Below are positions 10,285 through 18,676 of a stretch of DNA of 64,000 nt, piece after piece. A program made the position numbers and the translations under genes. The notes below the pieces were generated by a model, which made no database searches, was not told where the DNA came from, and saw only the letters and a list, made by a program, of their open reading frames with translations. Origin of the DNA: Halobacteriales archaeon YIM A00010 (GTDB lineage Archaea > Halobacteriota > Halobacteria > Halobacteriales > Haloarculaceae); contig JAKCFJ010000001.1 in NCBI GenBank assembly GCA_025041175.1, positions 1,426,001 to 1,490,000 on the forward strand, in the 5' to 3' direction. The stretch's first letter is position 1. Each line of letters starts with the position of its first letter.

Positions 10285-10296
10285 CTACATAAAAGC
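10285..10296 (-). promoter_or_regulatory. Thermosome promoter TATA box
   Basis: On the minus strand gcttttatgtag is centred about 30 bases before the ATG at 10259. This is a good haloarchaeal TATA element for a short-leader or leaderless transcript, and such promoters are known to respond to heat. Confidence 0.6.
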
Positions 10297-10388
10297 ACTG
10301 GATTGAATCACGGCGAACACGTCACGCAACCGTCCCGAGGTGGGTGCTAATAGTTGACGACGTGTATTTTATATGCTGATTTTCGGTG

Positions 10389-11237
10389 TCACTGTCCGTT
10401 CACGGACAACGATCCGGAGGGCGTGACGGTGCCGCGTGTCAGCGCACCCAGCGGTTCTTCGATCGTGTACTCCGGCGTTTCGATTTCGATCAGGGAGTCG
10501 TCGGTGACGTCGTAAAACGGAAGATCGAGCGTGTACTCGCCGTTTCCTTCGATGGCCGTCGCCTCCCGTTGTCCGGACTGGCGATGGAACGCCCACGCGC
10601 TTTCCCCGCCAAACTTCGGATCGGTTGCGCCGGCGATGGACCGTATTTCCGGTTGGTTGTTGGTCTCCGAGCCCGCGACCGGGTAGTTCCGATTGACCCA
10701 TTCCCTGTATCCCTCATCGAGGGCGTACACCCGCTCGTACCCCTCGTTGATGAGGCTTGCTGCCCGGAGTGAGGAGAGATGGTGCGGACAGGCACAGTAG
10801 GTGATAATGCGGTCGGATTTGGGCCAGTTCTCGATCGGGTCGTTGTTCGCCTGTCCGTCCTCTGCCGGACTGAACACCGCGCCGTCGATGTGTGATTTTT
10901 CGTAGCCGGTTTCACTGCGTGCGTCAGCGAAGCGCGCCTCCTGTTTGCGATACCAATCGTACGCGATGTCGATCGGGACGAGCGGCACGGACACCCCGCT
11001 CTCTGTCGGGAGCGTTTTAAACGAGCTCTCGTCCACCGGAGTCGTGGACGAACCCTCGTTGCTGTTCGCGCTCATGCTCTCGTTCGTCGTCGCTGTCGGA
11101 TCCGGAGACTGTGGTGCGTATCCGTCGGCGTCCGACGACCCTCCATCGTCGGAAGTCAAACAGCCGCTGATACCGACAACCACCGACGCTCCGGCCAGTT
11201 GGATGAGCCGGCGACGAGTAAACGCTCGACCGTTCAT
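10389..11237 (-). CDS. Secreted rhodanese-like lipoprotein
   Basis: 282 residues. The N-terminus has a twin-arginine signal (RRRLIQLAG) ending in a lipobox ISGC, so the protein is probably exported by Tat and lipid-anchored. An acidic linker rich in Ser/Asp/Thr follows to about residue 70. The rhodanese domain (about 85-210) contains the active-site loop YCACPHHLSS with its cysteine, preceded by SHIDGAVF. Rhodanese-fold proteins carry sulfur as a cysteine persulfide. The substrate is not predictable. The remaining 70 residues are beta-rich and unassigned. It is monocistronic. Confidence 0.82.
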   Translation of the reverse strand: MNGRAFTRRRLIQLAGASVVVGISGCLTSDDGGSSDADGYAPQSPDPTATTNESMSANSNEGSSTTPVDESSFKTLPTESGVSVPLVPIDIAYDWYRKQEARFADARSETGYEKSHIDGAVFSPAEDGQANNDPIENWPKSDRIITYCACPHHLSSLRAASLINEGYERVYALDEGYREWVNRNYPVAGSETNNQPEIRSIAGATDPKFGGESAWAFHRQSGQREATAIEGNGEYTLDLPFYDVTDDSLIEIETPEYTIEEPLGALTRGTVTPSGSLSVNGQ

Positions 11238-11343
11238 CTGTGTGTTTACTTGTGGATGAGACGGTATTACGTTATTGATCGGATGATAGCAACAGAGAGC
11301 TTCTCACACGGATGGTTTCGATCGGAGTCGCACCCGCCAAGCG

Positions 11344-11520
11344 CTACCGGAGCGCCTCGAACGGCTCCCCACAGTCGTGACAGAAATGCATCGATCGACA
11401 GAGCGACGGTCCTTTGGGGTGCTCGCGGCTCGTGTTCGTCCCCTCGCAGTACGGACAGCGAGCCTGGTCAGCCGATGGATCGGTGTCGACGCTCGGGTCG
11501 GGGGTGTGGTCTCGTCTCAC
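11344..11520 (-). CDS. Small zinc-ribbon protein matching the PaaD C-terminal domain
   Basis: 58 residues from GTG at 11520, which overlaps the paaD stop (GTGA). It contains CPYC near residue 21 and CHDC near residue 47, with a fixed interval ending in GEPFEALR. This is the zinc-ribbon that ends bacterial PaaD proteins, here an independent reading frame. The four-base overlap implies translational coupling. It probably assists PaaD in maturation of the phenylacetyl-CoA epoxidase diiron centre, but that role is inferred from the family. Confidence 0.7.
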   Translation of the reverse strand: MRRDHTPDPSVDTDPSADQARCPYCEGTNTSREHPKGPSLCRSMHFCHDCGEPFEALR

Positions 11521-11904
11521 GGGACGCTCACCCCGAACGCTTCGAGCGCGTTCGCGCCGTCGTCGGTGATGAACTCGATCGACCACTCGGGACTCCAAAC
11601 GAGTCGCACGTCGCATTCCTCGACGCCGTCGACGCCGCTCACAGCGCTCTGTACGTCCGAAAGTAGCATCTTCCGGGCCGGACAGCCGGTGTAGGTGAGC
11701 GTCATCTCGACCGTCGCGCGGTCGTTTCGGATCCACGATGCCGATCCGGATGGCCGACGACACGTCGCGACCGCGCGCGGACTCGCCGGTCGCCGGGAGA
11801 TCGCCGGCGTCTCCGTTGCGTTCGTACTCCGTGTGCTGACAGTACGTGGCTCCCTCGGGATCGTCGGGAACCGTGTGATCGGATGGGAGCGTGTTATTGG
11901 GCAT
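11517..11904 (-). pseudogene. paaD: paaD (MIP18/DUF59 family), frameshifted and internally deleted
   Basis: The ATG at 11904 begins a PaaD-like N-terminus (TYCQHTEYERNGD ... LPATGESARG). From about 11760 the frame no longer matches. The rest of the family sequence, DRATVEMTLTYTGCPARK to the end (WSPEWSIEFITDDGANAL), is in the +1 frame and stops at 11517. Around the break the expected D-P-E-M-P segment and most of the following strand are missing, so this is more than a single base slip. As written, no full-length PaaD can be made unless a sequencing error or internal initiation at the ATG at 11705 (62 residues) is invoked. It sits in the normal operon place after paaC, overlapping it by 11 bases. 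Confidence 0.75.
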
Positions 11905-12745
11905 GGTCGGGATCGCTCGTGATAGTGGGAGTGTCAGTTCGGTCTAGCTCGCGGTAGGTACGGGTCAACTCCTCGTGGAGCGCCGGCCAGTGGCCGGTGT
12001 GGGCGCTGCTTCGTCCGTGATCGTCGGGCAGCTCGGGAAGCGTGCCGTCCTCGGAGACGGGGGCGCGAACGCCGAGCGAATCGAGGAACGGCACGGTAAT
12101 GGCACACCACTGCTCGCGCAGATCAGCGAGCGGCTCCGACCGGAGACCGAGCTCCTGGATCGCTGCCTCGCGGTCGGGATCGACCGGTTCGAACAGCGCC
12201 AGCGCGTGCGGAAACAGACGGTCCGTTGCTGCCTGCACGTTCTCGCGGCCCTCGGGATCGTCACACAGCCGTTCGAGCCAGTTTTGGGCGTGCTCGCGGT
12301 GGTAGGACTCTTCTTCCGTGATCTTCCCGATACGATCGGTGATCCGTGGGTACGACGCGTCTTCGAGCGCCCCGAGCCGGAGCTGTTCGGCGGTGTCGTA
12401 CAGATACCCCCGGAGGACGGCGTCAGCCCAATCCCCCTCCTCGAAGGGGAGTTCCACGAACGCTGCGTGGGTGAATTCGGCCGGATCGCGCTCGAAGAGC
12501 AGCTCCGACTCGGTGTATCCGAACTCCTCGAGGAGATCGTACCACAGCCGTGCGTGGCCCAGCTCGTCCTGTGCGATGTTCGAGAGCGCGAGATCCGACT
12601 CCAGGGTCGGTGCGCGCACCTGCCACTCGGTGTACCGCTCGGCGAGCACGAACTCGTCGTCGGCCAGCCCGAAGACGAGTGCCTCGACGGTCTTGCGCTC
12701 GCGCTCGGTGAGTTCGTCCGGTCCGGGGAGCTGGTTCGCCGTCAT
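11894..12745 (-). CDS. paaC: Phenylacetyl-CoA epoxidase subunit PaaC
   Basis: Structural ferritin-like subunit that pairs with PaaA in the ring-epoxidising complex of aerobic phenylacetate breakdown. 283 residues, helical, with ALSNIAQDELGHARLW and EESYHREHAQNW, the PaaC counterparts of the diiron ligand helices. The ATG at 12745 shares its first base with the paaB stop (TGATG), indicating coupled translation. The acidic C-terminal extension is halophilic. Part of the order paaA-paaB-paaC-paaD. Confidence 0.94.
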   Translation of the reverse strand: MTANQLPGPDELTERERKTVEALVFGLADDEFVLAERYTEWQVRAPTLESDLALSNIAQDELGHARLWYDLLEEFGYTESELLFERDPAEFTHAAFVELPFEEGDWADAVLRGYLYDTAEQLRLGALEDASYPRITDRIGKITEEESYHREHAQNWLERLCDDPEGRENVQAATDRLFPHALALFEPVDPDREAAIQELGLRSEPLADLREQWCAITVPFLDSLGVRAPVSEDGTLPELPDDHGRSSAHTGHWPALHEELTRTYRELDRTDTPTITSDPDHAQ

Positions 12746-13059
12746 CAGCTCTCACCCTCGGCTTGGCGCTGTTCGCGGTCGGACTCCTCGATCTCCTCCG
12801 CGAACTCCACGTCGACGTTGTACGCCGACACCCACCGGTAGGATTTGTCGGTCGTCCCGCCGAACTCGACGCCGTCGGTGTCGGCGTCGACCGTCGTGAC
12901 CTCCGATTTGGGGACGACCCACAGGCTGTTGGTCGGCTTCCGGCGCGCGTGCTGGATTTGCGCGAACAACAGCGCCATCTCCCGATCCGGCGCGTGAACG
13001 TTTCCACAGTGGGTGTGGTACTCGCCCGCTTGCTCCTGTCTGAACACTTCCCAGATCAT
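12745..13059 (-). CDS. paaB: Phenylacetyl-CoA epoxidase subunit PaaB
   Basis: Small bridging subunit of the epoxidase. 104 residues from ATG at 13059, beginning MIWEVFRQEQAGEYHTHCGN as in the family, with NVHAPDREMALLFA next and SLWVVPKSEVTT in the middle. The ATG overlaps the paaA stop (ATGA). The C-terminal acidic helix, EEIEESDREQRQAE, is typical of halophiles. Confidence 0.94.
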   Translation of the reverse strand: MIWEVFRQEQAGEYHTHCGNVHAPDREMALLFAQIQHARRKPTNSLWVVPKSEVTTVDADTDGVEFGGTTDKSYRWVSAYNVDVEFAEEIEESDREQRQAEGES

Positions 13060-13964
13060 GATCCGTGTGGTCGATCGAGTGCCTTCCTGGCCCACGCCAC
13101 CGCGTCCTGTGCGGCCGCCCGGGAATCGATCTGCTCGTGGCTTCCCGCATACTCGTTGCTAGCGATCTCCCAGAACTCCTCCCAGTCGAGATCGTCCTCC
13201 TCGACGACGTACCGCCCCTCTTCCTCGCGGATGCGCGGCTCGTCGGGAATCTCCAACCCGTATTTCTCGGCTTTCGGGAGGTAGGCGTTCAGAAACGCCT
13301 GTCGGAGTTCGTCGTTGCTCATCGTTTTCAGCCCGACGCGGTCGGCGAAATCGTGGTGGGTGCTCTGGTCGTCCGTCGGCCCGAAAAACTGCAAAATCCG
13401 TGGCCACCACTCCTCGAACGCCGACTGGAGCAACTGCCGTTCCCGGCGGGTCCCCGTCGCAAGCTCCCGCATGATGTCCTCGCCGTGTTTGATGTGAAAC
13501 CCCTCCTCGAAACAGATCTTGTCCATCGCGTGGGCGTACGGCTCCCAGCTCGTTCGCTTGATCGTCGCCTGCCGGCGCATCGCCGCACCGTCGACGAAGA
13601 AGGCGATCATCGGCGTCTCCCACCACTCCGTCATGGGATAATGGAAGCAGTTGAGAAACTTTCCGTCACCCGCAGCCAGCTCGTCCAGCATTTCTTCCCG
13701 TGTTTTGATCCCGAGCGACTCCGCAGCCCGGTACAGCAACTGCCCGTGGCCGATCTCGTCTTGGACCTTCGCCGAGAACGCGAGCTTCCGGTCGAGACTC
13801 GGAGATTGGCGGATGAACGGCCGTTCGAGGTACGCACCCATGATCTCGGAGTTGGCGTGGAACTGGATCATCCGCGTCGCCGCTTTGCGGTACTCCTCGG
13901 GCATGTCGTCCTGGGGACTGAATGCCCGCGGTTCAGCCCGCTCTGTGACCTCCTCGACGTTCAT
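13056..13964 (-). CDS. paaA: Phenylacetyl-CoA epoxidase catalytic subunit PaaA
   Basis: Catalytic diiron subunit that converts phenylacetyl-CoA to the ring-1,2-epoxide. 302 residues from ATG at 13964 (MNVEEVTERAEPRAF), chosen over two upstream in-frame ATGs because the conserved N-terminus begins here and a TATA-like gtatgataatcc lies about 26 bases upstream. Ferritin-like ligands are visible in the helices FHANSEIMGAYLE, KVQDEIGHGQLL and FEEGFHIKHGED. It is first in the operon and divergent from an HTH-10 regulator. No paaE reductase or paaK ligase is in the window. Confidence 0.95.
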   Translation of the reverse strand: MNVEEVTERAEPRAFSPQDDMPEEYRKAATRMIQFHANSEIMGAYLERPFIRQSPSLDRKLAFSAKVQDEIGHGQLLYRAAESLGIKTREEMLDELAAGDGKFLNCFHYPMTEWWETPMIAFFVDGAAMRRQATIKRTSWEPYAHAMDKICFEEGFHIKHGEDIMRELATGTRRERQLLQSAFEEWWPRILQFFGPTDDQSTHHDFADRVGLKTMSNDELRQAFLNAYLPKAEKYGLEIPDEPRIREEEGRYVVEEDDLDWEEFWEIASNEYAGSHEQIDSRAAAQDAVAWARKALDRPHGS

Positions 13965-13984
13965 TACGTCTGGACGTTTGTAAT

Positions 13985-14028
13985 GGATTATCATACGCCT
14001 TGGCCCCCACATAGCCGGGTTTTATAAC
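13985..14028. promoter_or_regulatory. Divergent promoter between paaA and the HTH-10 regulator
   Basis: For the plus strand, ttttataac at about 14020-14028 lies about 25 bases before the GTG at 14050. For the minus strand, gtatgataatcc (13985-13996) lies about 26 bases before the paaA ATG. Both genes would be leaderless. The two TATA elements are only about 25 bases apart, so one bound regulator could control both. Confidence 0.6.
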
Positions 14029-14049
14029 TGTGCACCGGTATCATTGGGC

Positions 14050-14691
14050 GTGATCTCGGAGTGTCTCATCGTGGAGTTCGAGATACGGGGAGACGACTGT
14101 CCGCTCGCGGAGGCCACGCGGACGGTGGACGGTTCGGTAGAGGCACAGCCGCCCCAATTACGAGCCGACGGGTACGCACTGTTGCGGTTCGGCGCGCCCG
14201 AGGACGACCAGCTCGCGCGCGTGCTCGATGCGGACGACCGCGTTCGGTATCTTCACCGCGTTCTGACCGACGGCCGGGCGAGCTACCGGTGTCTCTCGAA
14301 GCACCCGTGTGTGGTCCACGAGCTAGTGAGCGAGGGGCTGTTGGTCGAATCGCTCGGCTATCGGGACGGCACTGCGACCGTCACCGGTGCGGTCGTCGGG
14401 TACGACGTGCTCGAGGGGGTGATGGACCGCGCCGGCGAAACGGTCGGCGTCACGCTCCGGCGCGTCTATCCGCTGGGAGGCGAACACGAACGGGACGCCA
14501 CCACGCAGCGCTGGAATCTCACGCCGAAACAGGAGGAGGCGCTGCGCGCGGCGACCGAACTGGGGTATTTCGAACTCCCGAGAGACGCGGACGCGGCTGC
14601 CGTTGCGACCGAACTCGGGGTGAGCAAATCCGCGTTTCTCGAACGGCTCCGGCGCGCGGAGCGCGCGGTGCTCACCCGGCTGTTTCGGTGA
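14050..14691 (+). CDS. Bacterio-opsin activator-type HTH-10 regulator
   Basis: 213 residues from GTG at 14050 (MISECLIVEFEIRGDDCPLA), the typical family opening, with TATA at -25. The C-terminal HTH-10 domain (about 155-213) includes LTPKQEEALRAATELGYFELPRD and a recognition helix around LGVSKSAFLERLRRAE. The N-terminal part is the BAT-associated sensor-like domain. Divergent orientation and promoter sharing suggest it controls the paa operon. Phenylacetyl-CoA as effector would be by analogy only. Confidence 0.85.
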   Translation: MISECLIVEFEIRGDDCPLAEATRTVDGSVEAQPPQLRADGYALLRFGAPEDDQLARVLDADDRVRYLHRVLTDGRASYRCLSKHPCVVHELVSEGLLVESLGYRDGTATVTGAVVGYDVLEGVMDRAGETVGVTLRRVYPLGGEHERDATTQRWNLTPKQEEALRAATELGYFELPRDADAAAVATELGVSKSAFLERLRRAERAVLTRLFR

Positions 14692-14711
14692 ACGCCGGGG
14701 CGTTCGCATCA

Positions 14712-15209
14712 CTACTCGTTCTCGGAGACCGAAAGGAGGCGGAGTTCGAACGCGACGGGCTCGCCGGCCAGCTCGTGGTTGAAATCGATTTCGACGGTGT
14801 TCTCTCTCACGCCGGTGATCCAGCCGGTTTCGACGGCGCGCGTTTCCTCGGCGTCGGCCGGAAGCGATTCGGGTCCGACGAGGTCGCCCTCGGTGGGTGG
14901 TTCGTCCGTGTCGAGCGCGTCGCGCGGATATTCAACGACGCGGTCGTCGGAGCGGAGACCGAACGCGTCCTCGGGATCGAGGCGGACTGTTCGCGTCTCG
15001 CCGGCGTCCATCTCCCGAACCGCCGCCTCGATCGGTGGACGCACCGTTTCGTCCCCGATCCGGAACTCGATCGGCGAGTAGTCCCGGTTGGGGTGATAGA
15101 TCCCCTCCGCGAGTGCGACATCGACGTCGCTCGTATCGAACACGCTTCCATCGTCCCCAGCCAGCCGCCCGACGTAGTGGACGACCGCGACGGTTCCTTG
15201 CTCGAGCAT
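14712..15209 (-). CDS. FKBP-type peptidyl-prolyl isomerase (SlyD-like)
   Basis: 165 residues from ATG at 15209 (MLEQGTVAVVHYVGRL). The FKBP core is split by an insert-in-flap domain: VFDTSDVDVALAEG and PIEFRIGDETV, then GETRTVRLDPEDAFG before the insert, and a final strand AFELRLLSV. It acts as a folding helper that isomerises X-Pro bonds, probably cytosolic as no signal is present. Several FKBP active-site aromatics seem retained. It is convergent with the regulator at 14050 and divergent from the SDR at 15316. Confidence 0.9.
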   Translation of the reverse strand: MLEQGTVAVVHYVGRLAGDDGSVFDTSDVDVALAEGIYHPNRDYSPIEFRIGDETVRPPIEAAVREMDAGETRTVRLDPEDAFGLRSDDRVVEYPRDALDTDEPPTEGDLVGPESLPADAEETRAVETGWITGVRENTVEIDFNHELAGEPVAFELRLLSVSENE

Positions 15210-15315
15210 GTTCGGGTCGGTCGCGGCGGGCCGTCTTAACGGTTCCCAGACCGCCCGCGTCTGGTTCCTGTGGCGTGCGATCAACAGCTATGATGGTGTG
15301 TGCTGTACACACCCC

Positions 15316-16104
15316 ATGGGAAAAGCAGAGCACGATTTCAGCGGTGAGACGGTGGTCGTCACGGGCGGGAGTTCGGGGATCGGTCGGGAGATCGCGCTCC
15401 GGTTCGCCGACACGGGCGCAGCGGTGTTGATCGGCGACGTTCGCGCAGAGCCGAAAGACACGAACGAAACCACCCCGACCCACGAGCTGATCGAGGCGGC
15501 CGGCGGGACGGCCGAGTACGTGGAAACCGACGTGACCGATCGCGACGCGATCGAATCGCTCGTCGCGTCGGCCCGCGAGCACGGCGGCGTGGACGTGATG
15601 GTGAACAACGCGGGGCTGTACATCGGAAAGCCGCTGCGCCAACTCTCACCCGAGGAGTTCGATCGCATCCACGCGGTGAACGTCCGTGGCGTGTTTTTCG
15701 GTTGCCAGGCCGCCGCGAACGACATGATCGACCGGGATCGGGCGGGCGTCATCGTGAACACGGCGTCGATCAGCTCCTCGCTCGCGCAGTTCGGACAGGT
15801 GCAGTACGACTCGACGAAAGGCGCGATCCGCATGGTGACGCGGGGCGCGGCGTTGGAACTCGCCGAATACGGCATCCGGGTCAACGGCGTCGCTCCCGGG
15901 CAGATCGCCACGGAGTTCCTCGAGGATTGGACCGAGGAAGCAACCACCGCCGCACGGGATGGAGAGTTCCTCAAGCCGGTTCCGCTGGGCCGGGCGGGAC
16001 ACCCCGAGGACGTCGCCGGAGCCTACCTCTTTCTCGCCAGCGACGACGCCGGCTACATCACCGGCGAGCTGATTCACGTCGACGGCGGCTGGCAGATCTG
16101 TTGA
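15316..16104 (+). CDS. SDR-family NAD(P)-dependent oxidoreductase
   Basis: 262 residues, a classical short-chain dehydrogenase: cofactor glycine motif TGGSSGIG near residue 18, NNAG near residue 97, the catalytic serine within NTASISSS and YDSTK as the Tyr-Lys pair, and a final IHVDGGWQI. An acidic residue after the second strand (IGDVRAEP) suggests NAD rather than NADP. ATG at 15316 is the last start before the motif. Longer in-frame extensions overlap the FKBP promoter. The substrate is unknown. It is convergent with the isomerase-like gene that follows. Confidence 0.9.
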   Translation: MGKAEHDFSGETVVVTGGSSGIGREIALRFADTGAAVLIGDVRAEPKDTNETTPTHELIEAAGGTAEYVETDVTDRDAIESLVASAREHGGVDVMVNNAGLYIGKPLRQLSPEEFDRIHAVNVRGVFFGCQAAANDMIDRDRAGVIVNTASISSSLAQFGQVQYDSTKGAIRMVTRGAALELAEYGIRVNGVAPGQIATEFLEDWTEEATTAARDGEFLKPVPLGRAGHPEDVAGAYLFLASDDAGYITGELIHVDGGWQIC

Positions 16105-16119
16105 TCGATCTGCAGCCGA

Positions 16120-16932
16120 TCAGTCGTTCAGCAGTTCCTCCACGTGACGCTTGCCCAGGGCGATGGTGTCTAGGTCCTCGGTCCCCACTTCGAGCGTCGC
16201 GGTTCCCGACCAGCCGGCGGCGGCCAATCCCTCGAACACGGTGGCGAAATCGATGCGACCCATCCCGACCGGGAGGTGCTCGTCGTCGCCCCCGCGGGTG
16301 TCGACCAGGTGAAGGTGGTCGATCCGCTCGGCGTGTTCGCGACAGAACGCAGCCATTTCCATACCTTTCATCCCGGCGAGCAGCGCGTGGCTAGTGTCGA
16401 ACGTCATCGACGCGCCGGGGTAGCGCTCCAACAGCGCTGGGAACGTGGTCACATCGTAGTAGCTCGAAACCACGTTCTCGAGACACGGGGTGAGTCCGCG
16501 ATCGTGGGCGGCGGGAACCAGCTCGTCGAGGCTTTCGTGGACGAACGCCCGACGCTCGGTTTCGGACCAGCCCAGCTCCCACGCGTCCGAGGAAGGGTGG
16601 AACACGACTTTCTCGGCTCCGAGATCGCTCGCCAGCTCCATTCCGGCCGTGAACTCCGCGATAGCTCCCTCCCGAACGGGCGCGAACGGCGAGCCGGGAT
16701 CGACGGCGAAGGGAAGATGAACCACGACGCCCACCCCGGCGTCGGTGAGCACTGTCTGCATCGACTCACTTCGGTCTTCGATGCGCTCGCGCGCGTACGG
16801 GCCGTCAAGGAGTACCTCCACGAACTCGAAGCCCTCACTGGTGGCCCACTCGATCGTCCGCTCGAACACCAATCCGAGACCGACGGTGAAACCCAGACGC
16901 AGCGATACACCCGGACACGAATCGGTCACCAT
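16120..16932 (-). CDS. Xylose isomerase-like TIM-barrel protein (AP endonuclease 2 fold)
   Basis: 270 residues. Metal-binding residues of the sugar phosphate isomerase/epimerase family are recognisable: VVVHLPFAV (His), EKVVFHPSSD (His), LTPCLENVVS (Glu), MTFDTSHALL (Asp/His), HLHLVDTRGG (His/Asp) and TLEVGTED (Glu). Such proteins are isomerases, epimerases or dehydratases of small sugars, and some are endonuclease IV-like. Here the sequence looks more like the sugar branch. The start ATG at 16932 is about 10 residues longer than the usual family start, and no better codon exists. Confidence 0.82.
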   Translation of the reverse strand: MVTDSCPGVSLRLGFTVGLGLVFERTIEWATSEGFEFVEVLLDGPYARERIEDRSESMQTVLTDAGVGVVVHLPFAVDPGSPFAPVREGAIAEFTAGMELASDLGAEKVVFHPSSDAWELGWSETERRAFVHESLDELVPAAHDRGLTPCLENVVSSYYDVTTFPALLERYPGASMTFDTSHALLAGMKGMEMAAFCREHAERIDHLHLVDTRGGDDEHLPVGMGRIDFATVFEGLAAAGWSGTATLEVGTEDLDTIALGKRHVEELLND

Positions 16933-17074
16933 GCGTGTGAGTGCGACCCTGACAGCGCGATTGTTTCTGGCCAGTCAGGCACCGTCTCGTTGAATGAATC
17001 GTGTCCGGGTGTAGAACGCATGGACCGTCCTACCGGTGAGATCCCCGTGAAGCCACTGGTTTTGATCGCTCGGC

Positions 17075-18184
17075 TCAGATCTGTTGTTCTTCGAGCACCC
17101 CGTCGAGCCGGCGGCGTTTCTGGCGGGCCTGTTCGAGTTCTCCAGCCACCGTGTCGTTCCGGAGGCGTTCGCGGTCGCCGTCGTCGAGCCGCTCGCGTGC
17201 GATCGCGCTTTCGCGAAGGCGGTCGTAATCGTCGTCCCGACGCAACGACCGAACCGACCGGAGCCGGGCGACCGTCTCCTCGGGGGCGAATCGCCCGGCG
17301 ACCGAGATGTACTCCCGGAGCTGGTAGCGGAGCGTCCCTGCAGTCGGCGGCGGCCACGCGATTTCGAGCGGACCGCCGTCGAGCCGGTTCAGGTACGTCC
17401 GGTTGGTCTTCACGGCACTCAGCAACGCCTGTGGATCGTCCACGTAATGGCCGAGTTTCGACCGGGAGTACTCCGCGTAGTCGAGCAGCGTCGGGATCGG
17501 TTCGGTGCCCGCGTCGTGGGTCGTGATGTACTCCCGAAGGGGAGCCGGCGGCTGGCGGTAGTCGACGAACGGATACTGGGCGGTCGTGTCGACGAACGTC
17601 AGCACCGTTCGAGCACTCTCCTCGTGGACGAACGCCTCGAACGCCTCATTGACGGCGTCGTTGTACCGCTCGATCGGCGTTCGGATCCGATCGAGCGGAG
17701 CGTCGAGATCGACCGTTTCGAACCGCTGGAGCCGTTCGAGCCGGGCGATCCGTTCGTCGGTCTCATCGCGTTTCCGTCGGACGGCGTGGCGCGCGTCGTC
17801 GTATCGCTCTCGCAGCTCCTGTTGTCGGTCCAAAAGGTCGGCGTGCTCCGCAGCGGGTCCGAGCGCCGACCGCGCCCGTTCGAACTCCGCGGCCGAGAGG
17901 GTTTGCTGGTGGAGCTGGTCGTCGGCCGCCTCGAACGCCTCGCGTTCGGGCAGATCGTCAGGCAGTCCTTCGATCAGATTGACCAGCTTCTCCTGGAATT
18001 CGACGTACCCCTCGAAATCGTCCCAGTCGGTCGCCCGCTCCTCGTACCGGTCGAGCAGGCCGGTTACGTCGCGGTACGCCGAGCTGACCGCCTCGACATC
18101 CTCCCTTCCGATCGATTCGACGCGATCGCGCACCGCCGCGTACTCCTCGACGGCGTCCCGAAGGTCGTCGACTGGATCCGACAT
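17075..18184 (-). CDS. Haloarchaeal coiled-coil protein of unknown function (DUF7118-like)
   Basis: 369 residues without membrane segments. Residues about 1-170 are strongly helical and charged with heptads (VDDLRDAVEEYAAVRDRVE, DRQQELRERYDDARHAVRRK). The remainder mixes helices with a conserved-looking FVDYRQPPAPLREYI, then SAVKTNRTYLNRL. It lies 8 bases after hisI in the same direction, so the two are probably cotranscribed. I recall this as a conserved haloarchaeal family often near hisI, but its role is unknown. A structural or nucleic-acid-associated role is possible from the coiled coil alone. Confidence 0.75.
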   Translation of the reverse strand: MSDPVDDLRDAVEEYAAVRDRVESIGREDVEAVSSAYRDVTGLLDRYEERATDWDDFEGYVEFQEKLVNLIEGLPDDLPEREAFEAADDQLHQQTLSAAEFERARSALGPAAEHADLLDRQQELRERYDDARHAVRRKRDETDERIARLERLQRFETVDLDAPLDRIRTPIERYNDAVNEAFEAFVHEESARTVLTFVDTTAQYPFVDYRQPPAPLREYITTHDAGTEPIPTLLDYAEYSRSKLGHYVDDPQALLSAVKTNRTYLNRLDGGPLEIAWPPPTAGTLRYQLREYISVAGRFAPEETVARLRSVRSLRRDDDYDRLRESAIARERLDDGDRERLRNDTVAGELEQARQKRRRLDGVLEEQQI

Positions 18185-18192
18185 TCTGTTCG

Positions 18193-18591
18193 TTACTCGT
18201 ACACCTCGTCGGGATCGAACAGCTGTTCGCCCGTTTCAGTGGTCGAAACAGCGATCGATGCATCCTCACGCGCTACCGTCTCCTCGACCGTGCGGTAGAA
18301 ACAGCTCTCGTAGCCGGTGTGACACGCACCGCCCTCCTGGTCGACTTCGTACAACAACGCGTCGCCGTCACAGTCGACCCGGATCTCCTCGACGTGCTGG
18401 ACGTGGCCGCTGGTCGCTCCCTTCTGCCAGAGTTCGTCCCGGCTGCGCGAGTAGTAGTGCGCCAGTCCGGTTTGCTCGGTTTGCTCGACGGCGTCCGGGG
18501 AGGCGTAGGCGAACATCAGCACCCGTCCAGACTCGGTGTCTTGGGCGATCACCGGTATTAGTCCGTCCTCGAAGACGAGATCGACGGTCAT
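18193..18591 (-). CDS. hisI: Phosphoribosyl-AMP cyclohydrolase
   Basis: Third step of histidine synthesis: opens the adenine ring of PR-AMP. 132 residues carry the whole family signature: [17 protein letters not shown], the metal-binding VDCDGDALL, and [14 protein letters not shown] with zinc cysteines. It is the HisI domain only, with no fused HisE. It is followed after 8 bases by the coiled-coil gene at 17075. Other his genes are not in the window, as is usual for dispersed his genes in haloarchaea. Confidence 0.95.
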   Translation of the reverse strand: MTVDLVFEDGLIPVIAQDTESGRVLMFAYASPDAVEQTEQTGLAHYYSRSRDELWQKGATSGHVQHVEEIRVDCDGDALLYEVDQEGGACHTGYESCFYRTVEETVAREDASIAVSTTETGEQLFDPDEVYE

Positions 18592-18676
18592 GACCGATCG
18601 AACGGACGGTCAGTGAATAGTCCTTTTGACCTCGGTTTTCGAGAACACTTTTGGCTGTTTGGTGGCAACACCAACC

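Noticed and set aside
11640-11800. Programmed frameshift in paaD
   Set aside because: No slippery heptamer or stimulating structure was seen, and conserved core residues are deleted, which a frameshift would not restore.
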